From contig JACAAK010000014.1 in NCBI GenBank assembly GCA_025093985.1, forward strand, positions 2,170,001 through 2,234,000: 64,000 nucleotides of DNA, read 5' to 3'. A program made the position numbers and the translations under genes. Source of the DNA: Calvatia gigantea. Taxonomy: Eukaryota > Basidiomycota > Agaricomycetes > Agaricales > Lycoperdaceae. Positions 12,891-23,579 of the stretch are shown here, piece after piece; within the stretch, counting starts at the first letter, position 1, and each line of letters starts with the position of its first letter. Under the pieces are notes generated by a model. It made no database searches. It saw nothing but the letters and a program-made list of their open reading frames with translations, and was not told where the DNA came from.

Positions 12891-12895
12891 GTTTG

Positions 12896-14006
12896 GATGT
12901 CGCCTTTGAGATTTAGTTTATACTTTCATTTCTGAGGAATCATATAATATTTGTCTGATATCCTAGATACAAGTTTCTTGACTCATGAGACAGCACCTAC
13001 TCAGAGTCTTCAGAAAAATCCTTCTGCTCTCCTTGTTCAGCTTCTTCTACTGCTCAGACTTGAATTTTCTTGGGCATGGTGCAAGCTTTTGCAATGTGGC
13101 TGGGTTTGCCACAGTTGTAGCAGGTTAGGTCCCTGGGTTTCTTGCAGTTCTTGGCTATATGTCTGAAGATGCCACAATTGTAGCATTTTGGTTCTTCTTT
13201 AGCATTAAAGGTGTGTCACTAACTGCCAATCTCTATGGGTTCTCCCATTCCTCCATAAGTGGTTCCAGAGCTAGTCTTCTTATCTTCTGGGTATTCAGAT
13301 GCTTTATATCCTTGTCCTATAGCCAGTATGGCTTCTTTCCATTCAGAGTAAGTATCTGGTCTGGCAAGGGGCAGATATCCAGTGATTGTATAGATAATGT
13401 CTTATCAAGCATTTTTCCTGAGTAGGAACATGGCATGTTTGTTGTCAGTTTTGGCTTTATTTTTCAGAATGTCAAACTTGATAAGGTAGTTGGCTGTATT
13501 TCTGTTTCCTTATTTGAATTTTTTAATCTGCCATTCTGTTTTGGCATTCATAGTATCATCTGAGAATGTTTTCCTGAATTCTTCAGTGAAAACTTTTCAA
13601 TCCACCAAGTCTTCTCCTTCTAGGATTATGGAAGCTTTCATTGCAGTGAATGCTCCTGCTGTTTCTTCTCATAGCCTTGCCAGGACTGCTATAGCTTTGT
13701 CATCTGCTGCAGTGATCTTGTTGAATTTCATGAAGAGTGTCATTGCTTTCCACCAGTCATCAAACTTGGTACAGGTGCCATTGAAGAATCCTAGATTGGG
13801 CACAAGGCTCTTCCCATTAGGTCCTGAGGCAGTTTCAGTGCTTGTTTCTGTGGGCATGGTATCTTCTTGGTTTTCTAGCTTATCTTTTGCTAAGTTGAGT
13901 TTGTTTAATAGTTTTGATAGAACTTCTTCATCTCTAGTGGGTTCTACTGTAGGATTCATTCCTTGTGAGCTGTCTGCAGGTTTGTTGCCTGGGTTTGCAA
14001 CTGGTT
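12896..14006 (-). pseudogene. gag: gypsy F gag fragment
   Basis: Minus-strand gag. Reading down from 14006: the acidic N-terminal region (SQGMNPTVEP), the capsid-like stretch (FDDWWKAMTLFMKF), EWQIKKFK-type sequence and two zinc knuckles near 13060-13190 ([28 protein letters not shown]). Several stops and shifts break it. Its N-terminus is cut at 14006 by the copia1 LTR, whose boundary gives a possible target site CTATA at 14007-14011. Confidence 0.8.
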
Positions 14007-14011
14007 CTATA

Positions 14012-14460
14012 TGTTGAGATGAGTACACCACAGTAGCTAACACTAGTGGCAGAGGGATAGTTGCACTCACTGAGATAGTAAGAGATGTTGTTGAAGGGGG
14101 TGAAGCATTTGTTAAGAGTAGTAGTTCAAGCAAAACATAGACTGGATTGTCTAAGGAATAAATGCATACTACATAGGGTTTATATACTAAGTCCTAGGAG
14201 AAAACACCCTACCACCTGAAACAGGATGAGCTATTTACTACCAATGGCATATACAGAGCATAATCTATATACAGCATGTATCTAATAAGAACATTCTATC
14301 CAGCTACACAAGGTGCAGTATAGGACTGTTATACTGTAGTCCAGAGTAAACCTCATAATATATAGTCTGTTATTAACTCACTCCAAGAGTGGACTTCTCT
14401 AGATCTGTTTCAGCTATAAATAGACTGAACCAACATAGTGGTATGGATTGAGATTCAACA
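14012..14460 (-). repeat. copia1 3' LTR
   Basis: About 449 bp, TGTTGAGATGAG to GAGATTCAACA on the plus strand. The terminal TGTTGA inverted repeat and the purine tract directly next to it (minus strand TTAAGTGAGGAGGAG, 14461-14475) mark it as the 3' LTR of the minus-strand copia1. Its outer end is inferred from the inverted repeat only; the matching 5' LTR was not found. Confidence 0.65.
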
Positions 14461-14475
14461 CTCCTCCTCACTTAA

Positions 14476-17400
14476 GGAAGGAAGGATTAACACTTCAATG
14501 ATTGAGCAGCAGCTTGCCAAGCTTTGATGTCAGAATCAAAGATAAGTCCAAGCTCAGGGTGAAAGAGATTGAATTTGGTTACACCAAGATTCTTTATAAA
14601 GATATCAGCAGGATTGTCAGCTAATGACATATTACCAATAACAACTATCCCATTCTCAACTAATTTTCACACATAGTGGTAATGAATATCCATGTACTTC
14701 AACCATTTTTCAACAATGGGATTTTCAGTCCAGAATTTGGACCCATCATTGTCACTATAGAGAATAGGAGTGGAATGCTCAATATTGAGCTCCTCCAGAA
14801 GTTGTGACAGCCATTTCACTTGATGTGAAGCATCAGACAACTCTTTGTATTCCACCTCAGTAGACAAAAGAGAAACTGTCTTCTAATGATGCAAAGACCA
14901 GGTGATAGTACCGTTTGCAATCATACAGATGTTCTTTAACATAGAGCGATGAGTCTCTATATCTTGAGCCCAGTCTGAATCACTGAGACACTCTAGTGTC
15001 ACCATCAGTTTCCTAGTATCACCTTCATATCACAATGTATAGTTCCTTGTCATAGACAAGTACTTTAGTATGTGGATTCTGGCATAGTAGTGTTCAGGAG
15101 TGGGGTTAGCAGCATATTGTGCCAGCTTAACTATGGCAAAGGCTATGTTAGGCCTAGTACCAATCATCAAGTATATCAGGGAGCCAACTGATTGTTGGTA
15201 CTTCTGATGAAAGGGGCCAGATGTAGTGTCCTTGTTCATTAGGAACTGAAACCCATATGGCAAAGGCATTTTAGCCAATGCAGACTGTAGAACTTGGAAG
15301 CATACAAGAATTTTGTCCAGGTACACAACTTGTTGAATAAAGATGTGACTACTTGGAGCAGTTTCTCTGAATTTTCATCCTGAGAAATTCTTTACAAGGT
15401 CCATGGTCTCTGCATTCCCACTAGGGGGGAACCTTTGGTACCCATAAAGTTCACATCATCAATGTAGACAATGGTGATGACCAGCTCATTAGTCTTAGCA
15501 TCTTGGTGATAGTAGATGGCATAGTCAGATTTGTAGTAGGTGAATCCCAGCTTTACCATAGATTGGTGCAATTCCTTCCACTATTGGCAACCAGCTTGTT
15601 TAAGGCCATAGATTGCTTGTCTAAGTCTCCATACTTTGTTCTCCTACCCAGGAAGTCAAAACCCTTCAGGCTGTTCCATATATACTGTATTTCTTCATCC
15701 AGTTTCCCATATAAATAGGTGGTTTTTACATCAATGCTGTACATATCCCAATTATAGACTGCAGCGAGTGCAAAGCTTATGTGTGCAGACTCATAGTGGA
15801 CAATTGGTGAGAATAACTCATTGTAGTTGATGCCTTCAACTTGCGAGAAGCCCTTTGCAACTAGATAGGCTCTCAGGTGGCCATCAGACTTCTGAAGAAA
15901 TACCCAATGGTTTTTAACCATCTTCCTGCCTTTTGGCAAATCCACAAGTTCATACACTCTGTGTTTCTTCAATATATTGAGTTTCCTCAATACATGCAGC
16001 TATCTATTTTGCTTTTACTGGGCTCAGGAAGCTTAAGTATGTCACAGAAGTTTTCAGGCTCTCCATATGCAGTATTATAAACCATTGCAATCAAGTACTT
16101 GATTAACTGTACTCCTCCCTCAGCAACAAGTCTATCAATGTCCATGTCACATGTATTGTAAAATATTGGATCATATGGAGGATAGTCAGGCAATTCCAGA
16201 CAAGGAGGTAACTCGAAGGGTAGTAATTCCTGATAAGGCAGTAGCTTAAATAGAGGTAAATCAAAAGGCCATGGCAGGATAACACTCAGCAATAGCCCTT
16301 CTCCTCATATACTCAGAATGGTTAGTCCGAGCTCTATACTCTTTTATTTCTTCCTTAGGCAGTGCATTGGTGCAAATGTGCTGCCTCTGCCTTTGTTGCT
16401 CTTGTTGGTAAGCTTTATCGAGTTCTCTCTCTATCGAGATTAGACACCTATGCTCTTCATAAGTATTGTTCAGTCTTATAGGTGGCCTGCCCTGTTGTTC
16501 AGAATGACACAGCTCTACCTGGTCCAAATCAATAGCATAATGCTTTGGAATCTAAGATGGCTCCTTATCTATTTCAATGGTATTTTTGTGGTCACAATGA
16601 TCTTTATACCATCTCAGATCCATAGGCCATCCACTATCTTCAGGCTCCTCCTCAACAATCATTCTGTGATGAGGTGGTGACACAGATGGAGTATGCTGTG
16701 AAGGTGGTCAGTCTCCTGGTGAAGGAACACATGAAGGAGCACTACTAGGTGGTGAAACTTTTCATGGCTTAGGAGGCATTGGCAGAGAATATCAAGGTTT
16801 GGAAGGTTTAGGAAATGAACATGGTAGGAATGGAACATCTCCAGCATCATCTGGAGATGGTGGAGAAGGAAGTGAACTTTCTTCACTTCTTGGCAGATTT
16901 TTCTCTCTTTCACAATTTTCAGGCTAGTTACTGCTATCTGGCTTGGAATCAGGGCATTTGGGGAAATATCCCTCATCAAATAAGGTATTTGGTGATATAA
17001 AGATCATGTTGCCTGCCATGTGCCACATGAACACATAGTTCTTGGATTCTTTATAACTGAGGAATATCATCATCTTGGATTTTGTGGACAATTTGTTTGG
17101 GTAGATTTCATCAGGTAGAAATATGTATGTGCTGCATCCAAACACATGGATATGGGACAAATTTGGTTTCTCCCTTGAATAACACTCAAAGGGTGTTTTC
17201 CACTGTAGACACTGGACTGGTGTGCAATTATACAAATGCACTGCTGTATTCAACACAAACTTCCACCACAAGTCAGGTAGACATGCCTGTAGCCTTATAG
17301 CTTGGGCTTTCTCAAGTAGGGTATAGTTTAGTCACTCTGCTCTCCTATTTTGCTAATGTGCATAGGGAGCAGTGGTCTCATGGGTGATTCCATATGTTGC

Positions 17401-17570
17401 AAACCATGCTGAAAGTCATTCATTGACATACTCTCCTCTATTATCAGTATGAAAATATTTGATCCACATACCAGAGAGGTTTTCTAATGTGCTAATTAGC
17501 TCAATGAGCTTCTTCAGTGCCTCAGACTTCTTTCAAAGGAGGACAATGTGCGCTGTAATGGCAAAGCCAT
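14476..17570 (-). pseudogene. pol: copia1 pol: integrase end, reverse transcriptase, RNase H
   Basis: Minus-strand Ty1/copia pol. Reading down from 17570: integrase core (YFHTDNRGEYVNE; ALKKLIELI), the integrase C-terminal region (PFECYSREKPNLSHIHVFGC), a Pro-rich linker, reverse transcriptase (WVFLQKSDG, LVAKGFSQVEG, SIDVKTTYLYG; an intact YIDD box near 15463), then the copia RNase H segment (SLIYLMIGTRPNIAFA; VEYKELSDASHQVKWL). Many stops. The integrase is interrupted at about 17571 by an unrelated insertion; its N-terminal half lies at 21405-22840. The part from 16706 is repeated at 32196. Confidence 0.85.
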
Positions 17571-18639
17571 TTTCACACTTGAAAATCACTAATCTAAGGC
17601 ATACAAGCCTAATCTAACAATTACATCAAACCTTTCTGTAGTAGTACAACCTAATCTAAAAGCCCAACAGTATAATAAAAGAGTACTTGATTACTGTAGA
17701 ATATTATGGCCATTGATGATGGATAGTGACAGCTACAGGATGACCACTGTGCTTAACTAAAAGCAATTTTAACAGTGTACCATATGACCAGTCATGATTC
17801 TGGCCAGACCAGGTAGTAAAACCATTCCAATGCATCTATACAGAGCTATGGGACCCCTCCAATGAGTCTAGACTCAAGAAATAAGTCTGACATGCTTAAT
17901 CTAAAAGGATGATCAGCATGTTCACAAGGAAATGCCACCATTGTTAGATTAATGAACATCACTCAGCACTAATGATGTATATGGACCCATTTGTATACAA
18001 TCCACAGGGACATATAGGAGGACAATTTATGCGACATCTGAAATCTCAGATGTTCTACATATTTAGAGAAGAATGCAGAACCAGAGAACAGGCTAGAATA
18101 TAGCCCAGAACAAACAGATACCCAGAATCTTCATATATTTCCAATGTTTCACTAATCTAATAGGCTATGGCTCTCTTGGCACATGATCTAATCTACCAGT
18201 TTGTACCTTGCTTGATAATATGTTCCTAGTCATGTAATCATTATCTTGTCATAACAAGTACCCAAATAATATATAAACCCCCTCTGAGGTGTCAGATGTG
18301 GCAAGGAACCTACTAGCTATTGTCCAGCCTTCAGAGTACAGTGAAAAGTGATCTATTGTGCCTGAGTGAAGCAAAGTAATAAATTCTTTTGAGATTAACT
18401 AGATTAAGTAACTTGAGCTAAGGTTGAGACCTTTTTAATCTAAGAAGAAGACCTCAGGCTTACTTGTAAAGTGAGCTTAGATTAAGAGCACATTGCATTG
18501 CTATACCCTGGTACTTGGAGTATCACAAGTGTAGGACAGTGCACTTCTGGTCATTGACTTGATAAGGATGAATCTTAGGGAGTACCTGAGGTTCTGTATC
18601 TTGTTGACTTCTTAGATAAGGGACACAAGTTGCACTTTT
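16706..18639 (+). repeat. direct duplication block R1, left copy
   Basis: 1934 bp nearly identical to 32196-34133. I count about ten transitions, several of them CG/TG or CG/CA, and one 4-bp indel (TATG, absent near 18060). Confidence 0.9.
17571..18639. other. unknown insertion in copia1 integrase (copy A, truncated)
   Basis: No coding frame recognised. The left end carries the hairpin ATGGCAAAGCCAT. The segment is rich in the motif AATCTAA and its reverse TTAGATT in both orientations. The full version is at 33060-34371; here the right ~240 bp are missing and copia2 begins at 18640. Confidence 0.5.
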
Positions 18640-19736
18640 CGTCGAAACCCAACAAAGTCCATTGGACTCTTAATGTAGCTCACATTGAGCCTAGTCGTTA
18701 TCAATACATGATGAACCTCCCCGTTAAACTTAATGTGTCGAACTATAAGATATGGGTCCAGCAGATGCGGACTCAATTCCGAATCTTTGACGTTTACGAC
18801 TACTGTACCGGTTCTGTTCAGGGTGACACCAACAACACAGAACACGGTGAGAGATGGGCTCACACAAATGCTATTGTCTGCACCATACTCTCAGCCAACA
18901 TGGTGGAGGATATCCAGATACAATTGGGTTATCACAAAATCGCTGCCGATATGTGGGGGGAAGCTCAATCTATATTCACGGGACAGTCTATGATGGATTG
19001 GACTCTGCTCCTGAGCACCCTTATCACAATGAAATATGTCGACGGCGAGGATGTTATCACACACATCACTACGATGAAGATACTACGTCGAGACATTGCG
19101 GCTATTAAACGCGACATCAGAGACGATTTTTTCGCCTGTATCCTGCACCTATCTATGCCACCCAACTGGAGCTACGTATTCGCTGGCCTACCTGAAAACT
19201 ACACAGCCACTGAAATCAAACATCGTATTCGTGAAGAGGATGGTGTTCGAAAGAATCACCAGGCTACTGCCACTCTCGCATACCGCTCTATGGCCAGGAA
19301 CAACAACAACAATAATTGGCGAAATCAGACTCAGCAACCTGGTCAACCCTTCTGCATGAACTGCAAGATTTCGGGTCATGACTGGAAGGACTGTTGGTCG
19401 AAAGGGGGTGGGGCTGAAGGTCAAGGACCTCGCCAGAGGAAGAAGAAGAATAAGGGAAAACAAGGAGGGAACTTACATCACAGAGCTAATCAAGCTCAAG
19501 CTGATGAAACTATGGACGACAATCGATCTACAGCTAGTGGGGGGAACTCTCTTGCTGGGGACTCAGCCTATATGGCTACCACCAGCTCACAGCCGAAATT
19601 GGACACTTGGATTCTCGACAGCAGTGCGACGGCACACATATGTAACCAACGATTGGCATTCACAACATTCACACCTCGCAACGATATTATTGGAGGTATC
19701 AATGCTGATGGCCCTCAGCTACATTCCACAGGTGTG
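18640..19736 (+). pseudogene. gag-pol: copia2 gag and protease start
   Basis: Ty1/copia gag, probable start ATG at 18708 (the frame is open from 18630, but that part is junction sequence). It shows a copia-type gag core (NYKIWVQQMRTQF; DDFFACILHLSMPPNW), a CX2CX4HX4C zinc knuckle (CMNCKISGHDWKDC, about 19354), a basic Lys-rich patch, then the protease motif WILDSSATAHIC (about 19606), where the usual DSGA reads DSSA. At 19737 the frame is interrupted by gypsy Y. No stop occurs before that point. The 5' LTR and leader are missing: the left junction at 18640 abuts an unrelated insertion without a target duplication. Confidence 0.85.
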
Positions 19737-20045
19737 TGTTATGAGTTTCCACCGATCATAACGAGTTCCGTGCTATTCTACATTCCTAACTATCCGTGTA
19801 CCTGTTTCAGCTATTCTGGTTCAGCGTTCTCCGAAGACATGACTCGTACTAACTACCACGCCTTAACCAGACGTTTCATGTAGTTACTCCATCCGTTCAA
19901 CCGGATGAACTCTAGATGTATTTAAGCGTACATACACCCTGTTGTATTCGGTACGCTTAACCACCTTCTGTTCTCTTTCCCTTACTCGCCCTCAAGACTT
20001 AGCCAGAGCTGCAACCTGAGGTCTAAACCGACTAAGGTCGTAACA
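19737..20045 (+). repeat. Y 5' LTR
   Basis: 309 bp, TGTTATGAGTTTCC to GGTCGTAACA. Nearly identical to 28473-28781. Confidence 0.95.
19919..19963 (+). promoter_or_regulatory. LTR core promoter with self-priming segment
   Basis: TATA-like TATTTAAG at 19919-19926. A perfect 10-bp inverted repeat, TTAAGCGTAC at 19922-19931 and GTACGCTTAA at 19951-19960, spans the expected start region. ACGCTTAACCA at 19953-19963, about 34 bp from the TATA box, is the exact complement of the primer-binding site. The transcription start is inferred, not seen. Confidence 0.6.
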
Positions 20046-20047
20046 TT

Positions 20048-20058
20048 TGGTTAAGCGT
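20048..20058 (+). promoter_or_regulatory. primer-binding site (self-complementary to LTR)
   Basis: TGGTTAAGCGT begins two bases after the 5' LTR. It is the reverse complement of ACGCTTAACCA in the LTR over 11 nt. Tf1/sushi elements prime reverse transcription by such self-annealing rather than with a whole tRNA (known for the family; inferred here). Confidence 0.65.
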
Positions 20059-20126
20059 CATCACCTCACCTTGCAGAAGACAGAGTTGAAAAAGACTCGA
20101 ACCACGACGAACCCAGGAGCCATTAT

Positions 20127-21275
20127 ATGAGCTTGAACCCCGACGAATACAGAGAACCACAGCTTGAAGTTACAGACGATGAACTTGAAACAGATAGCGA
20201 AACCGAGTCATCAGACGAAGAAGCAGAGAACCCCGAAGTACCTGCATCAGAAACGGTTGTAGCAAGCAACGAACCCGGAGAAACCACACAAGGAGTAAAC
20301 CCAACAGGAGTAGAAGCAGTTATATCAGAACTCTTCGACGAACTCGACATAGCAGAAGAACAGTTAGGACAACAGGAGAACCAAGACACCGAGACAGAAT
20401 CAGAATCAGGAGACTCAATAATGACGGACAATACTGCACCCACCACAGCCCCTAGCACAAAGGGACTTGTGCCTGACCCAGGGTTCTTTGATGGAACACG
20501 AACCAAATTCGATGACTGGTGGAGAGCCATGACACTCTTTATGAAATTCAACAAAGTCAGCACGGCAGATGACAAAGCTATAGCAGTCTTGGCCAGGCTG
20601 AGAGGAGGAACAGCAGGAGCATATGCAGCAATGAAAGCGCCACAAATCCTGGAAGGAGAAGACTCTGTAGACTGGAAGGTCTTTGCAGAGGAATTCAAAC
20701 GAACCTTCTCAGACGATGCCATGAACGCAAAGGCAGAATGGCAGATCGAAAAATTCAAACAGGGGAATAGAAACACAGCCGACTACCTCATCGAATTCGA
20801 GGTATTGAAAAACAAGGCAAAAACCGACAACCGACACGCCATGTTCCTGTTGCGAAAAAACGCCCGACAAGATATCATCCACACCATCACAGGCTACCCT
20901 CCAGCCGCACGACCCGATACGTACCCAGAATGGAAGGAGGCCATACTAGCAGTCGGACAAGGATACGAAGCATCCGAATACCGAGGAGATAAGAAAACCA
21001 ACTCAGGAACTACTTATGGAGGAATGGGAGAACCCATGGAGATAGGAAGCAGGCGACATGTGTTCAACGCAAAAGGAGAACCCAAATGCTACAACTGCGG
21101 AATATTCGGACATATGTCCAAAGACTGCAAGAAACCCAAAGGGTTAACATGCTATAACTGTGGCAAAATCGGACACATAGCCAAAGCATGCACCGCACCA
21201 AAGAAAGTACAGCTCCGAGCAATAGATGAAGCGGAACCAGAAACGAACCAGGATTTTTCCGGAGACTCCGAGTAG
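20127..21275 (+). CDS. gag: gypsy Y Gag (intact)
   Basis: Gag of gypsy-I, 382 residues, the only fully open gag of this family in the window. Its role is to form the virus-like particle and package element RNA. Residues 1 to about 110 are acidic and Ser/Thr/Glu-rich. The capsid-like region follows (FDDWWRAMTLFMKFNK near 127; EWQIEKFKQGNRNTADYL near 204). Two zinc knuckles lie near residues 321-334 (CYNCGIFGHMSKDC) and 342-355 (CYNCGKIGHIAKAC). The start ATG is in the same place as in copies A, B and D, about 80 bases after the LTR. The pol frame overlaps gag's 3' end in the -1 frame, so Gag-Pol would need a frameshift. Confidence 0.93.
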   Translation: MSLNPDEYREPQLEVTDDELETDSETESSDEEAENPEVPASETVVASNEPGETTQGVNPTGVEAVISELFDELDIAEEQLGQQENQDTETESESGDSIMTDNTAPTTAPSTKGLVPDPGFFDGTRTKFDDWWRAMTLFMKFNKVSTADDKAIAVLARLRGGTAGAYAAMKAPQILEGEDSVDWKVFAEEFKRTFSDDAMNAKAEWQIEKFKQGNRNTADYLIEFEVLKNKAKTDNRHAMFLLRKNARQDIIHTITGYPPAARPDTYPEWKEAILAVGQGYEASEYRGDKKTNSGTTYGGMGEPMEIGSRRHVFNAKGEPKCYNCGIFGHMSKDCKKPKGLTCYNCGKIGHIAKACTAPKKVQLRAIDEAEPETNQDFSGDSE

Positions 21276-21404
21276 GCGCTGCCTCGAGAGTCAAGAAACT
21301 TGTATCTAGGATATCAGAAGAATATTACACGATTCCTCAGAAACGAAAGCGCGAATTAAACCTAAAAGGAAAAATCCAAACCCCGACAAAAAGAATAACA
21401 GTAA
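21276..21404 (+). pseudogene. pol: gypsy Y pol, 5' stub
   Basis: The -1 frame after gag encodes the start of Pol (RVKKLVSRISEEYYTIP, then RKRELNLKGKIQ), matching E2 and D. It ends at about 21402, just before the protease active site, where copia1 sequence begins without a target duplication. The protease, reverse transcriptase and RNase H of Y are therefore missing from the window. Confidence 0.8.
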
Positions 21405-22840
21405 TTGTTTAACAATATCATTGCCTATTTGTACTTATGGTAACTGATGACTAGCAGCTCCATCAGGTCTGAGTGATATAGCTCAAAGACTGAGGATACT
21501 CATTTGGAGTTCTCCAGAAAGGGGTTATTGTGCATTTTTCCTTTAGCACAGCCCTCACAGAGGGGCTTCCAGGAAGGTGGCAGTGAAATTGGTGCAATGC
21601 CATCAACATGCTTAGGCAGCTTGGATAGCACACAATTGGAGGGATGTCCCATTCAACAATGCCAATTGATGTAGTCAGGTTGGCATAATGCTAATGCAAC
21701 TGGCTTCTTCTTGCTAGAACACAAGATGTACATATACGCTGTATAGATATTATTCATGAATATTATATGAGGCCAGGTGGATAATACTGCTCTTCCCAAC
21801 TTATCACAAATAGTGGTTCCTTTAATGGTCACCTCAAGGGTATGTCCAGTCTGTAGGATCTGGCCCAGGGACATGAGCTGTTCTGTAATTTCCTTGATAT
21901 AATAGACCAGTACAATATGCAAAGTAGTGCTACAAGTTTTTCCTTTGTCAATGACATCATGCTGGAAAATAACAGATCCTTGTCCCATTATTTCATAGTT
22001 CTGGTTTCCAGCTGCTTGGATTAAGCCAAAGTGGCCCATTGTTATTTCAGCAAAGTCTGAAAGATAACCAGTGATGTGATACAATGCTCCTGAATCTAGG
22101 AGCCAATCTGCACTTTCAGAAACATGTTGCTTTTCCTTCCTACAACTGAGGCATTGTGCAAGATCACAACAGTTGTTACAAACTTACTGTGGACTAACTT
22201 GATTTTCTCTGTTAACATATTTCCTGTCCTTCTAGAACTTTCTCTTGTCTATACCCTGGTCCAATCTTTATTTATTTATCACATGTATTCCTAGTTCATC
22301 TTCTTATGACTCATTCTGAGTCATGTTTCTTTTTATACTTCATATTTCCCACTACTGGACTTCTATTTACTCATCTCCCTCTTCTTATAACTCATATCAC
22401 TTCTTCTCTATTCATTACCCATTCCCTATGACTCCTTATATTACCAATTAACCTGTAGTAGTCTCCCATTGACTCATACCCCTTTACTGCATAATGACTC
22501 ATCTCTTATGCATAGCTAGTATATAATGCTAAGTAGTACTACTGTATTACCTTAGGTTATTCTAGTAACAAGCTTCCTTATCTTCACTCATCTGCTACAA
22601 GGTTAACAACCTTGGGGACTGCAGTGGCACTTAACTCAGACTTCTCAGACAAGTACAAGCTTCTACTCAAGGGAGTGATCTGAAGTCTGCACAGAAGTCA
22701 TTGAGACTTGCCAATACTCCTAGGCTATAGCATTGAACCTCTCCCTGAGTGGAGACAATCCAGGCCTAGTTGTAAAGTAAGGTAACACATGTAACAGGAA
22801 TAGGCTGTATAGAATGGTGCATAATCGACCAGTGGACTTT
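21405..22840 (-). pseudogene. copia1 gag/protease/integrase N-terminus, copy A
   Basis: Minus strand. The most readable part (22084 down to 21653) covers the copia protease-to-integrase linker: just before it DSGA-like residues, then HITGYLSDFAEI. The integrase zinc region follows (HCWMGHP, CEGCAKGKMHNNPF), then an integrase core start (HSDLMELL) that breaks off at 21405. Upstream, 22140-22840 has a degraded gag with a CX2C remnant and many stops. Matching sequence to part of this gag lies at 58650-59340. The block is repeated, with three base differences noticed, at 34373-35977. Confidence 0.75.
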
Positions 22841-23009
22841 GTACAAGCTGTCAAGCTAATAACTATGTAAGCCCTTGAAAATGACAATTTTGGAGTATCT
22901 GCAAAAGCTTCATACAATAACCCATGAGAAGATAGGAGATCAACATGTTACTTGAGACCTCATCCACCTGTTGGCATGGCTCCCTCCACTACTGCCAAAA
23001 GAATGTGCC
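21405..23009 (+). repeat. direct duplication block R2, left copy
   Basis: 1605 bp matching 34373-35977 with no indel and only about three transitions. It includes copia1 sequence and the first ~140 bp of the host-gene fragment. Confidence 0.9.
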
Positions 23010-23255
23010 AACTTATTTATTCCTGATGCCAATGGCACACTTTGTCCATTTGATGATATTTACTATAATGATGTCAGACCTAGTGCCTGCCTTTACAATA
23101 TCAGATCTGATACTTTGGCACACCCAGACATTTCACCTGGTCTCACAACTGACTTGGGATTGAAACCTTTGGGATTGATGGGTTTGCAAGGTCAAGCCAA
23201 CAGTGATCTTGACATGGGAGAGGTTTTGATTGCCACTATCCACAACCACCTGTGG
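22866..23255 (+). pseudogene. host gene fragment, sacsin-like repeat region
   Basis: Plus-strand reading frame that does not belong to any retroelement I recognise. It reads EYLQKLHTITHEKIG, one TGA, then LIHLLAWLPPLLP, ANLFIPDANGTLCPFDD, a YYNDV motif, AHPDIS and LGLKPLGLM, ending DMGEVLIATI before gypsy G's LTR. The order 'VPD.G.L.P...YND...HP.I...LG...LG' resembles the repeats of sacsin-family proteins (large HSP90-like ATPase chaperones). That assignment is by memory of the family pattern only. The continuation, the ATPase part, is absent; a C-terminal piece of what may be the same gene lies at 39349-40802. Confidence 0.5.
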
Positions 23256-23561
23256 TGTTATGACCTTAGTCTGAGTAAACCTCAGGTTGCAACTTAGGCT
23301 AAGACTTAAGGGTGAGTAAGGGGAGGAGAACAGAGGTGGTTAAGTGTACAGAATACAGGAGTATGTATGTATGCTTAAGTACGATAGGCATCCAGTTGAA
23401 CAGATGGGGATGACTACATGAAATGTCCAATGACAATGGCACTGTAGTTATTGTGGGCCAATACCCAGAGCTTGCTGGACTAGAATAGGTGAAACAGGTA
23501 CAGGACGGAGTAGAATGCAGACAAGTACAGAGTGAGTAAGAATTGGTGAAAGTTTACAACA
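23256..23561 (-). repeat. gypsy G 3' LTR
   Basis: 306 bp minus-strand LTR (TGTTATGACC to TTTACAACA on the plus strand), inserted into the host-gene fragment. Left target bases TGTGG; the other end of G is lost, so the duplication cannot be checked. Confidence 0.88.
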
Positions 23562-23579
23562 ATACCCCCTGATTAGGCT

